Shown piece by piece: positions 24,237 through 35,400 of a stretch of DNA of 64,000 bases; the stretch's first letter is position 1, and the number at the start of each line of letters is the position of its first letter. The DNA is from Phlebiopsis flavidoalba (lineage: Eukaryota; Basidiomycota; Agaricomycetes; Polyporales; Phanerochaetaceae). The notes below the pieces were generated by a model, which saw only the letters and a list, made by a program, of their open reading frames with translations, was not told where the DNA came from and made no database searches. The DNA is taken from positions 1 through 64,000 of the forward strand of contig JAOCPU010000041.1 in the NCBI GenBank assembly GCA_035772785.1, given 5' to 3'. Position numbers and translations under genes: made by a program.

Positions 24237-25166
24237 TTACACTGTGTACAAAATCTCGCCGTGCACCAAGGACATCCATCCATCGTCGTTTGTGGCCCAG
24301 CTTCGCATGTCTCTGCGACACGCTCTAGGTCCTCCTGCGTAGCAAACCCGTTCTTCGTCGAAGTAAATCTGTGTCCGGTAGCCGCAAAGTTGGATTGCAG
24401 TGTGCGATTCCGCCCAGAGCCCGCCCCACAGGCTCTCTCCTCCGGCGTGTGGTAGCACCAGGTGCCCGCCGTGCACTGCACGCGCACTGGCTCGTAGCCC
24501 GCCTCGCGCGCCCACGCGTGCAGACGGCGACGGTCGGCGTCGGGCGTACCGCCGTTCCCGCGCGCAACGCGCAGGTACAGCGCGAGCCACTGCTCCAGGG
24601 CCTCGCTCTCGGGCCACCACGCAGTCGCGCGGAAGTCGACGGTACGTCGGCGCGCAGGAGGGGCGACGAGTCCGCCGGGCTTTGGTGACGCGCCGCATCT
24701 CGCGCAGCGCCTGTACGGGGTCCGTGATGTGCTGTAGCACTTGGTGCGCGTAGGTCACGTCGAAAACGACGCGTCGGGTACTGGTACTGCAAGGCGTGTA
24801 CGTGTACCCGTCGCCGGTTTGCGAAGTCGATGTTTGTTACGCCCTTTTCAGCGGCGTGCGTGGGCGCGGGTTTTCGCAATAAAGAACCTCTGCTGAGTAT
24901 TCGAGACCTAAGCTGCGTTTAAGCTTCATTTCAGGGTCTGTTTGGAAGAAATACGGACCCGTAATTCGTCCGTTAGGGACATAACTTGCAAGATCTGCGG
25001 TGATCGTGCCAGGACCACATCCTATGTCTAGGATGGTCATATTCGGCTTCAGGTGGGGTAGCAAAAAGGCGGCGGAGTTCGCTGCCGTTCTCCATGTATG
25101 CGAACGCAAGACCCGCTGCACCGTGACCGTGCGTGTAAACAGCCTGAGGTTGTGTGTCTCAGACAT
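24237..25166 (-). CDS. Class I SAM-dependent methyltransferase (UbiE-like fold)
   Basis: The N-terminus is read directly: MSETHNLRLFTR, then HTWRTAANSAAFLLPHL and the SAM-binding motif I, MTILDIGCGPGTITADLA (about 25015-25060). Downstream, TNIDFA marks the acidic end of strand 2 and VTYAHQVLQHITDP marks motif III, followed by VQALREMRRVTK. The C-terminal part, containing GGHLVLPHAGGESLWGGLW and ending DDGWMSLVHGEILYTV, is typical of fungal members. Substrate is unknown. Length is about 280 residues, normal for the family. At least four frame changes occur. Confidence 0.85.
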
Positions 25167-25240
25167 CGTGAAAGGATAGGCTTGAGGGAGGTTCTAAGCG
25201 GGGATCAATGCATTCGATTACGCTACGAATGCGTCTTAAA

Positions 25241-25373
25241 AAGCGTCAGTTTTCGGCCGTGTGCTAATTAGAGTACCATTGACTCGACGTACCAGGTGCG
25301 TTGTTGGTCGGCGCAATGCGTGGCGTCGAGTCAAGTATACGAATGATTTCGGCCGAAACGACTGAAGCTGCCA
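25241..25373. repeat. Imperfect inverted repeat upstream of the methyltransferase gene
   Basis: TTGACTCGACG (25279-25289) is perfectly repeated inverted at 25324-25334. Outside it, CGTCAGT..TTTCGGCCG (near 25243) pairs with CGGCCGAAACGACTG (near 25353). The arms are about 55-60 bases with a 34-base centre. It lies in the 5' intergenic space of the methyltransferase gene, so it may be a MITE relic or a regulatory palindrome. Confidence 0.6.
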
Positions 25374-25379
25374 TCATCA

Positions 25380-26600
25380 TTCAGCGCACTCTCGATGTTT
25401 CGTCGGGGCCGGCCAAGTATCGATTTACAATGGCTTTAGTTTCTATAATTTAGGACATAGAGAACATAGATCAATTATGAGCATGAGCATGCGAGTGTGT
25501 CTCAATATCCGCCAGATGGTGGACGGGTGGTACTGGTGAATGTCACGTGTGGTCTGGCGACAGCTCTTAGCGCTTCCGCCACAATGCCGCTGGCGCCAGC
25601 GCGACGCTCTCAGACGGTAGACCAGTTTCTCGCGCAGTGTGCACGAAAGATGGTCAATAAGTACGGAGTACGTTACTTTGCTATCTTCTCAGAAATAACA
25701 ACACACTGAAACGTCTTAGATTATTCTCCCTTTTTTCATGCAGTGACGCCTGTTTTCAAAACTCGGCTGTGACCCGTCGTGCAACCATTGCGCGTACCGA
25801 TGGGGTCGCAACGACTAACAAGGTCGTCGACGTGACATAATTTCCTGACTCAAAAATTTTGCCCTCGTGCTGCCACGGTTCAAGTCTCGGTCCGCTCTGA
25901 CTGCTGCAGGTACCCCATGTCATAATCCTCTGCCCAACACTCTGGGCATGCGGTTTGCAATGGTAAGCTGAGAACGCCGGCGCTCTCTGGCATACCGTAC
26001 TTTTCATTCATGAGTGTGCCAGCTACAGCCTCCCTGATCACTAGTAACCAGTGAATAGAGCACTTATCACCGAATTCTCAGGTTTGCCTCAGGTCGCTGG
26101 CGCCGTAGGGATTGAGTATCGCACGGCCTTTATGCGTCACGAAAATCAAGGCAAGCTCTCGATTTGCTCGCTCCCTTTAATGCATGACTGATCCAGGCTA
26201 TAGCAATAGTATTATGCTCTATTTCCCGCTAGGCTCGCTCAAGTTGAGCACCGGGACTTGGCCTTTGAGTTACTTAGAGATTTGATTTTAACTAAGCTAA
26301 GTACGGTTTTGACTTATCAGCCACGTGATATCCTCAGGTGCGCACTGCGCCCCGAGTCGTCGAATAGTTGACAACATACCTATCTGTCCCACACCCCACA
26401 AGGATTGCTGTAAGCATGGAGATTCATCAACACGATATGTTCTATCTGATCTGAATTATTAGACTTACTTTCGACCGTTTCTCCAGACGCGTTGAACGCA
26501 TTCAGCCTCAACGAGCCGGGGAAAGCCCCTAATCCCCCCTGGTGATACCTGGTAACGTTACCACATTATTGCAAAGAGTCGCATCTGATGCTTGGAATCT
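25380..26600. other. Intergenic region, nothing recognised
   Basis: No protein family or RNA is recognised. Short frames on both strands are random-looking. It may contain the promoter and first exon of the F-box-like gene. Confidence 0.4.
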
Positions 26601-26619
26601 AAGGATAATTGACAGTTAT

Positions 26620-28190
26620 GCTGCTCGATTAACGACGTCCTGGTTGTCGTCCTCTCATGGGCTCCACAAGACGACGTCGCGCGTGTGATGCGCACCTGCC
26701 GCACATTTATACCAAGCAGGTGTACCACGCTTACTAGATGGGGGTGTGGAGATCGAATCTATGGATCATCTCACGTCTTTTGCCTCTTTCATACGCCGCG
26801 ATCCCGCCCGCCGTTCTCGCCATATACGTCGCTTGGCCATCTCAGTAATGACCCCTGAAGACAATAAGGGAAACCGATACCATTGGGAGGGCCTTTACAG
26901 AACTTTTCCAGAACGCATATACTCTGGAAACCCTATCTCTCATGCGCTCCGACCTTCTATTTTTCGACGAGGACCAACGAACGATACGAGCGATGTCAAA
27001 CCTCGGCAGTCTACGCAATTTCTCCTTCTGTGTTGAAGAGAAAAAATTTGCATGTCCTCATCGAAGGTATCGAAGCTGTGTGTTGCCGCTTACAAGAGTA
27101 GATTGTCAACTGGTCGATGAACAGGTTATGCGGGACCCACACGCTTATTTTGCCCAGTTTGCCGATGTCGCTTCGGGCAATGCGCGTTAGTAAATGCGTC
27201 TCGTTCATGCCAACGTCGGGACCACAATACCCAACATATCACTACTCTTCATATAGAAGAGTCGCCCTTCATACTAGTCAAGGACCTCTTTTCTCGATGG
27301 TTCCCCAACGTCCAAAACCTCAGCCTCCGGATCGAAGATGACGACATATTGTCCCGGCGTGAAGTCGAAAACAGCTTCGTGTGCAGCAGCAGACCGCTGG
27401 TAGCGGACAACTGCACACGCTTTTCAAACACTTCATGGCAGCGTCGTCAGCATTTACACGCTCGCTCTCCGAAGCCGGGTTGACCACGTTGACTTACAGT
27501 CGTGCTCTGTGAATGAGTTACAAGGGTACATGCTTTCCTCCATCTTGGAAAGTATACGTCCATCGACCCTCAAACTCAAACTCTTCCCCTTCAATTTCAA
27601 ACCAACGAAGCTTCAAGACTCTCTCCGTGCCGGGATTGACACCCTCCAAACGCTGAGTCTCACCGTCATGTTGCAAACACCGTCCACCGGGGTGGAATCG
27701 CGGTTCTTCCGGCTCCTAGTGAGTTGTACCGCGTGACTCCCGAAGGCACCAACTCATTACACTGGTCGCAGATCGAGGTCTTCACCGCCTTGTCTCCTCT
27801 TAAAGTTGAGCTGTTACATCTACGTTTAGTGTGGGGATATATTTGTACTTGGGGTTTTCGCGGCGAGTTCTTCAAACCCTTAGGCGACAAATCTGTACTA
27901 ACTGTACAGGTCATATTAGACGAACGACAGACTTGCAAGCAATAGCACGAGAAGCGATCTCCACCATACCCATCCCTTGGCCATGTGTTATTGTGTGAGG
28001 GTATGGAGCTCGTTCCCAGGTTTGGGTGACCGTGGACCACTCACACACAATGAGACAGCGAATGGAGCAATTTCTGAGCTTACCGACGAGGAGGGGAAAC
28101 GTTTCGTACATCAGAGTGCATTGTACAAGGATCGTGATATCTGGGATTAGGGCTGGGATGCCCATCTTCGGGAGCTAGAGCTAGGATTGC
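26620..28190 (+). CDS. F-box/leucine-rich-like protein of the Agaricomycete type
   Basis: The N-terminal part reads DVLVVVLSWAPQDDVARVMRTC, broken by a frame change, then LYQAGVPRLLDGGVEIESMD and HLTSFASFIRRDPAR followed by HIRRLAISVM. This is the layout of the large fungal F-box-like family, with a degenerate F-box followed by leucine-rich segments. Later pieces are RNFSFCVEEK, VLIEGIEAVCCRLQEVDCQ, LKLKLFPFNFKPTKL, SLRAGIDTLQTLSLTVML and IEVFTALSPLKVELLHLRLVW. Such proteins usually act as substrate adaptors of SCF ubiquitin ligases. No target can be inferred. Both ends are approximate; the last coding stretch is probably near the KDRDIWD segment at 28120-28150. Confidence 0.6.
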
Positions 28191-28522
28191 CTGATTAGCG
28201 CAGTCCGTGCGTTTTTTTTTTTTTGTATTTTTTATGATTAACAAGCCATTAACGAAGTACATTTGCTGAGACAAACAAGTTATTTTCGTTTTTGACATCC
28301 ATCTTCCCGGTCCCAGACCTTATAGGCTAGTTCCATTTGCCTACAGGTAGCATCAACTTCACGGCACATCCACCGCCAGAGTCAATGCTGCTTCTAGCTC
28401 CAACGAAATCGCCGCTCCGACTTGTAATCACTGCGGCCAAAGACCTAGATTGACGATCGAAGGGCGCACTTCAGGCTCGCTAAACTTTGCGGCTTACTGC
28501 TGCCGTGAGTAGTCTTGGCGAG

Positions 28523-28529
28523 CATATAT
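28523..28529 (+). promoter_or_regulatory. Possible TATA box of the first secreted-protein gene
   Basis: ATATATA at about 28523-28529, in AGCATATATAGCAG, lies some 215 bases upstream of the ATG at 28744. The distance is long but possible if the leader is about 180 bases. Confidence 0.3.
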
Positions 28530-28743
28530 AGCAGTCCAGGACCATCAAGGGGCTATACTAGAACGCGACACAGCCTTGACGGCGGCCGTAATAGTCGTCA
28601 ATGTGCTCGTGGGCCGCGATGCTCACATTGCTGATGGCTGTAATGCGAAGTTTGATGGTGCGTGGTTTGGCGGAATCGGACGCTGTACTTAAAGTGGGTG
28701 AGCCGCTCTCGTATTTGTCTCATCGCTGCACGACACGCCCTCC

Positions 28744-29468
28744 ATGAAAACCCTCTCCGTGTTCTCAATCTTCGCGTTCGTAGCTTCCGTTTGTCAAGCT
28801 GCAAACTATCACAAAGTCTCCAAGCCGCCAAATCTCATAGTTCTCGGCTACCCGATGGTGATTTGACGGCGAAGCAGATTTTGCAGGTTGGTGCGGATGG
28901 TGCGGGTACGGAAGTCTCAGGAAACTACTATGGCTTCGCGTGGAATACGAGCATATCCATCGTGCTACCAACGGCACCCACGTCGGTGCCATATCCGTCA
29001 GCAACTCCAATCCGGGCCCCAATTCGTGCGCGGGAGCTGGTGCAGCCCATGAACCTAGCACGAACGTCAGCACTCCAATTGCGTATGCTGCTTTCTACAA
29101 ACGAGACCACAACCACCGGAACGTAAGTTTTGAGAGATTCATTCACTGCACCCATGTTAATTTCGCACCATAGGTACACGATTCTTTGGGATGTGACCTA
29201 CGGCACGAGCACGGATCCCGCCATTGCCAACCAGACAGCCTGCGACCGCAGCCGCTTGTCCTACGAAAAGCTTCACGTTCAATAAATCCATCAATGTCAT
29301 TTCTCCGACCGCTAACGTCTCACCGATGCCCGCGAAATACGAAGGAAGCACGCACTTTCAACCCCACTGGGTTCATCATGACCGACTCCAACAGCGCCAG
29401 TGTCGCTGCAGGTAGCATGTCGCTTATGGCTATAGGGATCCTCGTCGTTAGTTTTTATGACTGCTTAA
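28744..29468 (+). CDS. Secreted, probably GPI-anchored protein (tandem copy 1)
   Basis: It starts with a clear signal peptide, MKTLSVFSIFAFVASVCQA, followed by ANYHKVSKPPNLIVLGYP. Across frames the mature protein reads GADGAGTEVSGNYYGFAWN, GAISVSNSNPGPNSCAGAG, STPIAYAAFYKRD, an intron ending at about 29173, ILWDVTYGTSTDPAIANQ, FTFNKSINVISPTANVSP and NPTGFIMTDSNSASVAAGS. It closes with a hydrophobic tail (SLMAIGILVV..MTA) and a stop at 29466. Signal peptide plus Ser-rich small-residue site plus hydrophobic end suggests a GPI anchor. I do not recognise the family. The next gene is its paralogue. Confidence 0.65.
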
Positions 29469-29791
29469 ATGTCAGCCAAGCCTTTCGTACTCTACTTTGC
29501 GACGTTTGTAATTAACGAACCTAACGTCGACATCCCAGGTCCGAAACCCATCACTTGATAACAATGTTGGGCATTGGTAGTTCCGCGAAGCACATCAACA
29601 GGGAGTCCGGACAGACGACGTTCGCACATGAATGTGTTTGCGGAGATACTTGTTTGGATTGCTGATAGCCGTGGGGACGCGCCTTTGATCGTGGACGCTG
29701 TGGGAGGCTGTGGGGTAGGACCTCAGATTACTTAAATCAATGACATGCCCTCGCAAATTGATTTTACTACATCACAACATTGCCTCCTTAA

Positions 29792-30510
29792 AGGTACTCT
29801 CCGTTCTTCCATCCTTGCCTCCGCATGCCGTTGTTGGCCAAGCTGCCAGTTATCACCAAGCCACGCCGCCGAACGTTATAGTTCTGGAATATCCGGAGGG
29901 TAAATATAACGTACGAGCAGACATGATGTTAGAGGCTCGGGGTAGACGGCGCGGGATTCGGAAGTGTCGGGAGACTACTACGGCTTTGCATGGAACACCA
30001 GCCTGTCAGTTGTGTTGCCCCAACGGCACGCATCTCAGCGGAGGATTTATCAGCAACGGCCCTTCTTTGTGCAGGAGCTGGTTCTAAGATAGGAGTCAGT
30101 AACAGACACTCAGCAAACCAGTTGCGTTTGCTGTGTTCTATAACGAGACATTGAGTGTCGGGAAGTAAGTCCCTAGATTAATTCCCTAAAAACAGAATTA
30201 ATCTTGGACTTTAGCTACACGTCTCTTATGGAATGTCACTTACGGCACAACAACGGATCCTACCCTTGCCAACCAGTCTTCCTGCGATCTCAGTCGCTTG
30301 TTGTATGAGACATTTTACCTTCAACAAAAGTGTCCAGGTCGTCTCCCCGACGTCCAACATATCGCCGTTACCCACGAACACGAAGGAAGCGCGCACATTC
30401 AGCCCTACCCGGGCTCATCATGACCAGTTCGAACGGGGCCAGCTTCATAGCGAGCAGCATGTTGCTTTATGTTCACGGGGTTCCTTTTCGTCGGCTTACT
30501 GACTGCATAA
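29792..30510 (+). pseudogene. Tandem copy 2 of the secreted protein, start codon lost
   Basis: The sequence aligns with copy 1 over its whole length: AASYHQATPPNVIVLEYPEGK (against ANYHKVSKPPNLIVLGYP), LPNGTHLSGG, FTFNKSVQVVSPTSNISPLP, NGASFIASSMLLY and a hydrophobic end LLTA with a stop at 30508. Where copy 1 has ATGAAAACC, this copy has TTAAAGGTA, so the initiator ATG is gone. An upstream in-frame ATG (29740) would give a poorer leader. The repeat distance is about 1050 bases. It may be a pseudogene or may use a changed start. Confidence 0.55.
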
Positions 30511-30758
30511 ACGTCAGTCAAGCCCACACATACACGCCTTCACGATGTAGCGCTTTGATAAGCCTAATGCCTTCCGATAAGCCAGGCCTGCTATGACTAT
30601 TTGCCAGCTGTATAGACCACATATATCCCCGAGGAGTCTATCGCGTAATTGTACGAGCCTGCTTGTATGGAGCGCCATTTATGTTCGCGTTGTATATTAG
30701 TAGTCTTGTGAAGCTCATCTAGTACCTGGACAGGTTGGGAGACATCAATTGCGAATCA

Positions 30759-31488
30759 TCACAAGCCTCCGTCTCTTCTTCTCCTTTCGATCAGAAGGAA
30801 TGAAACTGAACAAACGGTCAGTCAGGCTAATGGCTCGTCAGAAAATAAGACGCAGTTACCTATGAGGGAGTCCAATGTGTCGAGCGCAACGGGGTCTACT
30901 TCCAGATATGGCTGTTTCGACATTCGCAGCACAAAACATGTGCCGCTTCTGGCGATGGTATACCGCCACGGGCTGATCGTCAGGCATATCCTCGCGAATG
31001 AGCTGCCATGCCTCGGTGAGCAAGAGCACACCCAAGTCAGACCTGAGATTGACCTCAAGACGTCTCTGGCCTGCCTTCCAAGTGTACTTCTTGCCGTCCT
31101 TCCCAACGAAAGATGCTCTCCTACGATCAAAATTAGCTCGTGCGCTCACGCGCTCACGGTTGACATTTAGATTTTTTACTTCAATCCTTGTGTGTCTCGG
31201 ACCCGCCCCGCCGTCGAGGAATCGGTGAGCAGGGGTTAACGCACCCCCGTAGAGCCGCACCTCTTCGGCCTTGCCGTCGTGTTGTTGTCTTCATCTCACC
31301 GTATGATGTCGAACTGGCGGGTGTTAGGGTTCGAGCCGGCTGATCGTCGTGCGGTCCTTGGCCCATTTGGGGCGTGACCACCTCGTAGTAGATGACATCC
31401 GGACTTGTTCGAGAGAATGACGTTGCGTAAGGCTGGTCGTCGTGAGCGAGATCTTCTGGCGAGGCGGCGTCGACGATTTTGCTGGCAT
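30759..31488 (-). CDS. DUF6593 domain protein
   Basis: A family of small proteins expanded in mushroom-forming fungi, of unknown function. Across frames I read YATSFSRTSPDVIYYEVVTP, then RLYGGALTPAHRFLDGG, ASFVGKDGKKYTWKAGQRRL, QPVAVYHRQKRHMF, KQPYLEVDPVALDTLDSL. A putative intron (about 30809-30857) is followed by SFLLIERRRRDGGL and a stop at 30759. The KYTWK and PVAVYHR segments and the closing hydrophobic-then-basic tail are diagnostic of DUF6593. The start at 31488 (MPAKSST...) is the nearest ATG and needs a frame change. Confidence 0.7.
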
Positions 31489-31904
31489 GGTGGGCAAGTT
31501 GAATGAAGCAATACGACGGCCGTGTGTTTTACTGCATGCTTGCCCTGGAGGTTTTATGGATACCAAGGTACCGGCGTGCCTATAGATGGACATGATGCCC
31601 GGAAAGAAGCACAGTGAGAACGAACTCCATCGTCCACACGCGTACAAGTAAGCGGTTTCTCAAGAGGTGGACGACTGCCGGACACGCAGTGTGCATTTTC
31701 CCACTGCGCCGGTCACCGGAAGAGCGGAGCCGCAGCACACGACGGCGCACAAGCGCGACACTCGAAAAAGTTCAGGTCCATGGTTAATGTACAGTACGAC
31801 GCGCGCGGAGGCATGGTCACAAGTCTAGAAGTTATTGAGTAGGATGGGATGCTGTCTATGCGGACCACGCACAGAGACTCGTTGATACAAGGTGTTTCAC
31901 CGTA

Positions 31905-33272
31905 TTATTGCACATTCAATATCCATTTTCCCTGGGCCCAATCGCCAAAGAGAAGGCTATACTTTCGCCATTGTGTGTTCTCCGGATGCTTTCAGCGATT
32001 GTCGGGCTGATGTCTATAGTCACAAGTTTGGAGCAGCTCTCTTGGTGGGATTTTGGGGTATCGAGTTTGTAACCTACAAATTGCGTCAGCTCCTCCCGTG
32101 TTCGTGCCCAGCGTTGGTGCGTACCACAAGATGCTCAATGGGAAGCTCCTCGATTTTTTGCTCATGTTGAGTTCGGAAAGCAGACCTAACGAAGGTTAGG
32201 TCAATCAGGCCGCCACGGACGTAGTAGGGCCGGCTTACCGTGTGCGATACGAGGGCATAGATCTTTTTAGCACCGTTTTCCCACAGAGACTTCGCAGCAA
32301 GGGTGAGTGTGTTGCCGGAGTCGATCATGTCGTCGACGAGGACAGCAACCTAAGACGGATGCTCTCTGATCAGACGCGACGCAGACCGTATTTGACACAC
32401 ACTCACTTTGTCGCGCACATCGCCGACCAAGACGTCCATCTTTTCCGGCGCGTTCTCATGCTTGCCGTCGCGTTTGCCTGTGAATCAGAGCGAACTCAAT
32501 GCCAAGCTTGTCCGCGATCGCAGTAACACTAGACACCACGAGTTGAGCTCAAGTCCTCCAAGACATGCTGTTCTGTGTACTCACCGCTTTGCGCCACCGG
32601 CGTCGGGGCTGACAATGATTCCGTTTTTCCAGTCCGGATGCTACGCTTGATGTACGCGCAATCATGAGCGGCTCCGAGTAGAGGTTGTCCACCGGGAAGT
32701 CGAAGAACCCCTGTATCTGGCTTGCGTGCAGGTCCATTGTGATAACGTGGTCACAGCCAGCCACGGCCAGCATGTTGGCGACGAGCTTCGCAGTGATGGG
32801 GGCCCTCGAGCGGTCCTTCTTGTCCATCCTTGCGTAGGTGGTAGCAGGGCATGACAGCAGTGATTCGCCGGGCGGAAAGCACCCTTTGCAGGCTAGAGAT
32901 GAGAATGAGGAGTTCCATCAAGTTTGTCGTTGACGTCGCTGCAGCCAGATCTGGATAATGAAGACGTCCTCATCTCGGATGGACTCTGAAATCTTCACGT
33001 TTGATCTCCCCGTTGGAGAACTTTTTTCACGGTGCAGGGTGGGGGGGGTAAGGAGGACGTTCAGACCCTGCGCGCGAGGTGAGAAAAAGCCAGATGAGTC
33101 AGGGCGTTTCCCCAGATGGGTGCCGCCTCTAGAAAGGTTCAGCTCACCGCTCGGCCACAGCCTGGCGAGCTCAGGATGATGTTCCCTGGGCAGTTGTCAG
33201 CACACAGCTGCAGGCGAGTGCAAGGGACGCATCTCACCCGTGAGGATTCTGACCTGAGTTTCCGTGAAGCAT
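31905..33272 (-). CDS. PRS: Ribose-phosphate pyrophosphokinase (PRPP synthetase)
   Basis: Cytosolic enzyme that makes phosphoribosyl pyrophosphate from ribose 5-phosphate and ATP for purine, pyrimidine, His and Trp synthesis. The N-terminus reads QVRILTG, an intron at 33186-33237, then [12 protein letters not shown]. Next are [46 protein letters not shown] after frame repair, [37 protein letters not shown] and [17 protein letters not shown]. The PRPP-binding loop is [11 protein letters not shown], and the end is [11 protein letters not shown], intron, [20 protein letters not shown] and [16 protein letters not shown]. Length fits the ~320-residue family. At least six single-base frame changes break it, so which yeast paralogue it matches is not settled. 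Confidence 0.92.
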
Positions 33273-33768
33273 AGTAGTATTCTGGACGAAATTAGATCAT
33301 AAAAGAGCGGATATAGAGTAGAGGGCAAGAACAGAGGTGAGGTCAGGAGAGAAAAGCGGAGGAGCTGGCAAAAGATTCAGACATCAAGGCGCCCGATGTC
33401 TATAAGCGCCCGCTTTCGGTGTACTTATATCTCGCGCACCACAGTCAGGACGTCAGATCAAGTTTTCTGGACTCTGGTCTCTAATGCGAAAAGGAGCATA
33501 CACATTTTTTGTAGATACGTGATTACAGAGTTCGGCCAGATACTGTACCACAAAGAGCTAGACAACACCTGTCAAAGCGGAAGCAAAAATGTACAACAGA
33601 CACGATGGTGTTCCTCTCAGGTCTGAGTGCGAGTCCGGATGTCGGTGAGCTCGTACTGACGGCGATATGCGGTGTTTAGGACACAGTGATCTTCGCTCAG
33701 TCATGCGATCAACCTGCGGAAGCCATTAATCTCAGTGCACAACGTTGGAATCAACTACCTACATAGAC

Positions 33769-34950
33769 CTACGCCTGTTTGATACCCTTCCAACCATCGT
33801 CCAGTGAATCCTCGATCAGGAACTGATACCCCCCCCCCAAAACGCCGCTATGGACTTCTTCCTTGCAGTAGCCAGATGCCACCAGAGGAATGTGCGTCTA
33901 TCGCTCCTGAACCAGGGTGGGAAGTCGAAGAGTTCGAGGGCGGTGGCGGCCGTGGTCAGTAGTTACAAATACGATAGCCTCGGAGGCAAACGGTGGCCTG
34001 TACGACTTGCGGTTTTCCCGGAAAGCGGCTGTAGTTGACCAGGAAAGGGATGAGGGGCAAGAGAGTAGAAGGACCCATAGGATGTTGTTGTGTCAAGACC
34101 AACGCCGAGGTTGAAGGCCATGTTGTAGGTATAGTCGAAACGGGGGAGGAGAGCCGTCAAGTAGTGATGTGCCCAAAGTATGCCATGCAGCACAGATGAT
34201 CGTCCAGAGGCTGTATACCCTCCTTCGGGGCGAAAGTCGGGCTAGACGTTCGGGGTAAAGATGGAACAACCTGACCACAGTATAGAAGAGAGCGTAGAGA
34301 TATCGGCAAGGGCGGCGGAGAAATAGTCCAGTTTCTCGGTCAGGGGGAGGTCTAAGGGATGTTAGAAGCCATATTGTTGATGTGAATAATCAAAACGGCA
34401 GACCTCGCGTGTGAAAAGACTGAGGACCAGATCCATGCGTTTACACTGACCATGGGGAAAACAAGAGATAGTACCATCTCATTGGATGGTCTTTGGGAAC
34501 CCGCTTGATTGAATGACCTAACTCGCGCTTCCTCGAACATGAAACAGCAAGTTCAACGAGCGAGAATGCCACAGACGCAGGCTCTTGCATGCCCGCAAAG
34601 CGCCCAAAATACGGCCATGTCCGCCATGGTATTGGTGAACGGTCCCCATTTCAATATTGCATTGTCTGTGATCAGGATGCATGCACTGATACTTGCAGTC
34701 ATCGGTACAGGACCAACGTGTGACACGGAGTGGCCAGAGGCAGGTTTGTAAATCCGCCAGCACAGGATTGGGCGTGGCAGCTGGAAACACAATTTTGGTA
34801 TGTTTGAGAGCGGTCTCCGGAAGATGCGTGGCATGCCTGCAGGAGGCCTAGCAATTATACTATGTATATAGGGCGAGTCCGCATGTTTGTGCAGCGTCGG
34901 TGCGCATGTCCGGTCCAGGCACAGAGGCGACGGCCTTGACCCGCACAATG
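33769..34950 (-). CDS. PER1: Per1-like GPI-anchor remodelling protein (PGAP3 homologue)
   Basis: ER multi-pass membrane protein that removes the sn-2 fatty acid of GPI-anchored proteins. The signature reads CHAQSCAGG...LPLRVTRWSCTDDCKYQCMH, with paired Cys typical of the lumenal domain, followed by a segment equivalent to HQYHGKWPFWR and LLFHVRG. Membrane helices follow: FPMVSVNAWIWSSVF, LLPRFDYTYNMAFNL, and a C-terminal DAHS(L)WH region. It ends YQFLIEDSLDDGWKGIKQA with a stop at 33769. Per1 proteins share NAWIWS and FDYGYNM-type motifs. The N-terminal exon with the signal peptide is not resolved and may lie up to about 35300. Several indels are present. The neighbour Ada3 is divergent. Confidence 0.82.
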
Positions 34951-35400
34951 TCGATTAGGGCTACTGCAGAGGCATTAGTTTCATTAGCATGACCAGAGCT
35001 TCAGAATTAATGGACGTATATGATGCGCCGTACCACTTGATGATAGGTGGTGAGAAGAAACCAAGTCAGTGTCGAGCCGAAGCAAGAGTGAAGGTGTAGG
35101 AACGCGTGGCCCGGTCTGTGTACTGAGCGTGAAACGTAAACCTACACACACTTTGTTGAGGATGAATTGCGTGGAATCCACGCGACCATTGCAGTAATTA
35201 ACAGTTATTAAAGCAATTACCGTAGTAATAGGCGCTTTCCAATCTTGCATCACTGCCCACGAACGTACTCGCACGCTCACCGCAGAGACTGGTTCGCGCC
35301 ACCTCATTTGACAGCCTCCTGCCGACGTGGCACAGGCACGTTAAGATCAACCTGGTCTCTGTGCACTAGTCCCCTGCGCCTCGACCGCTAATTCCCAGAC

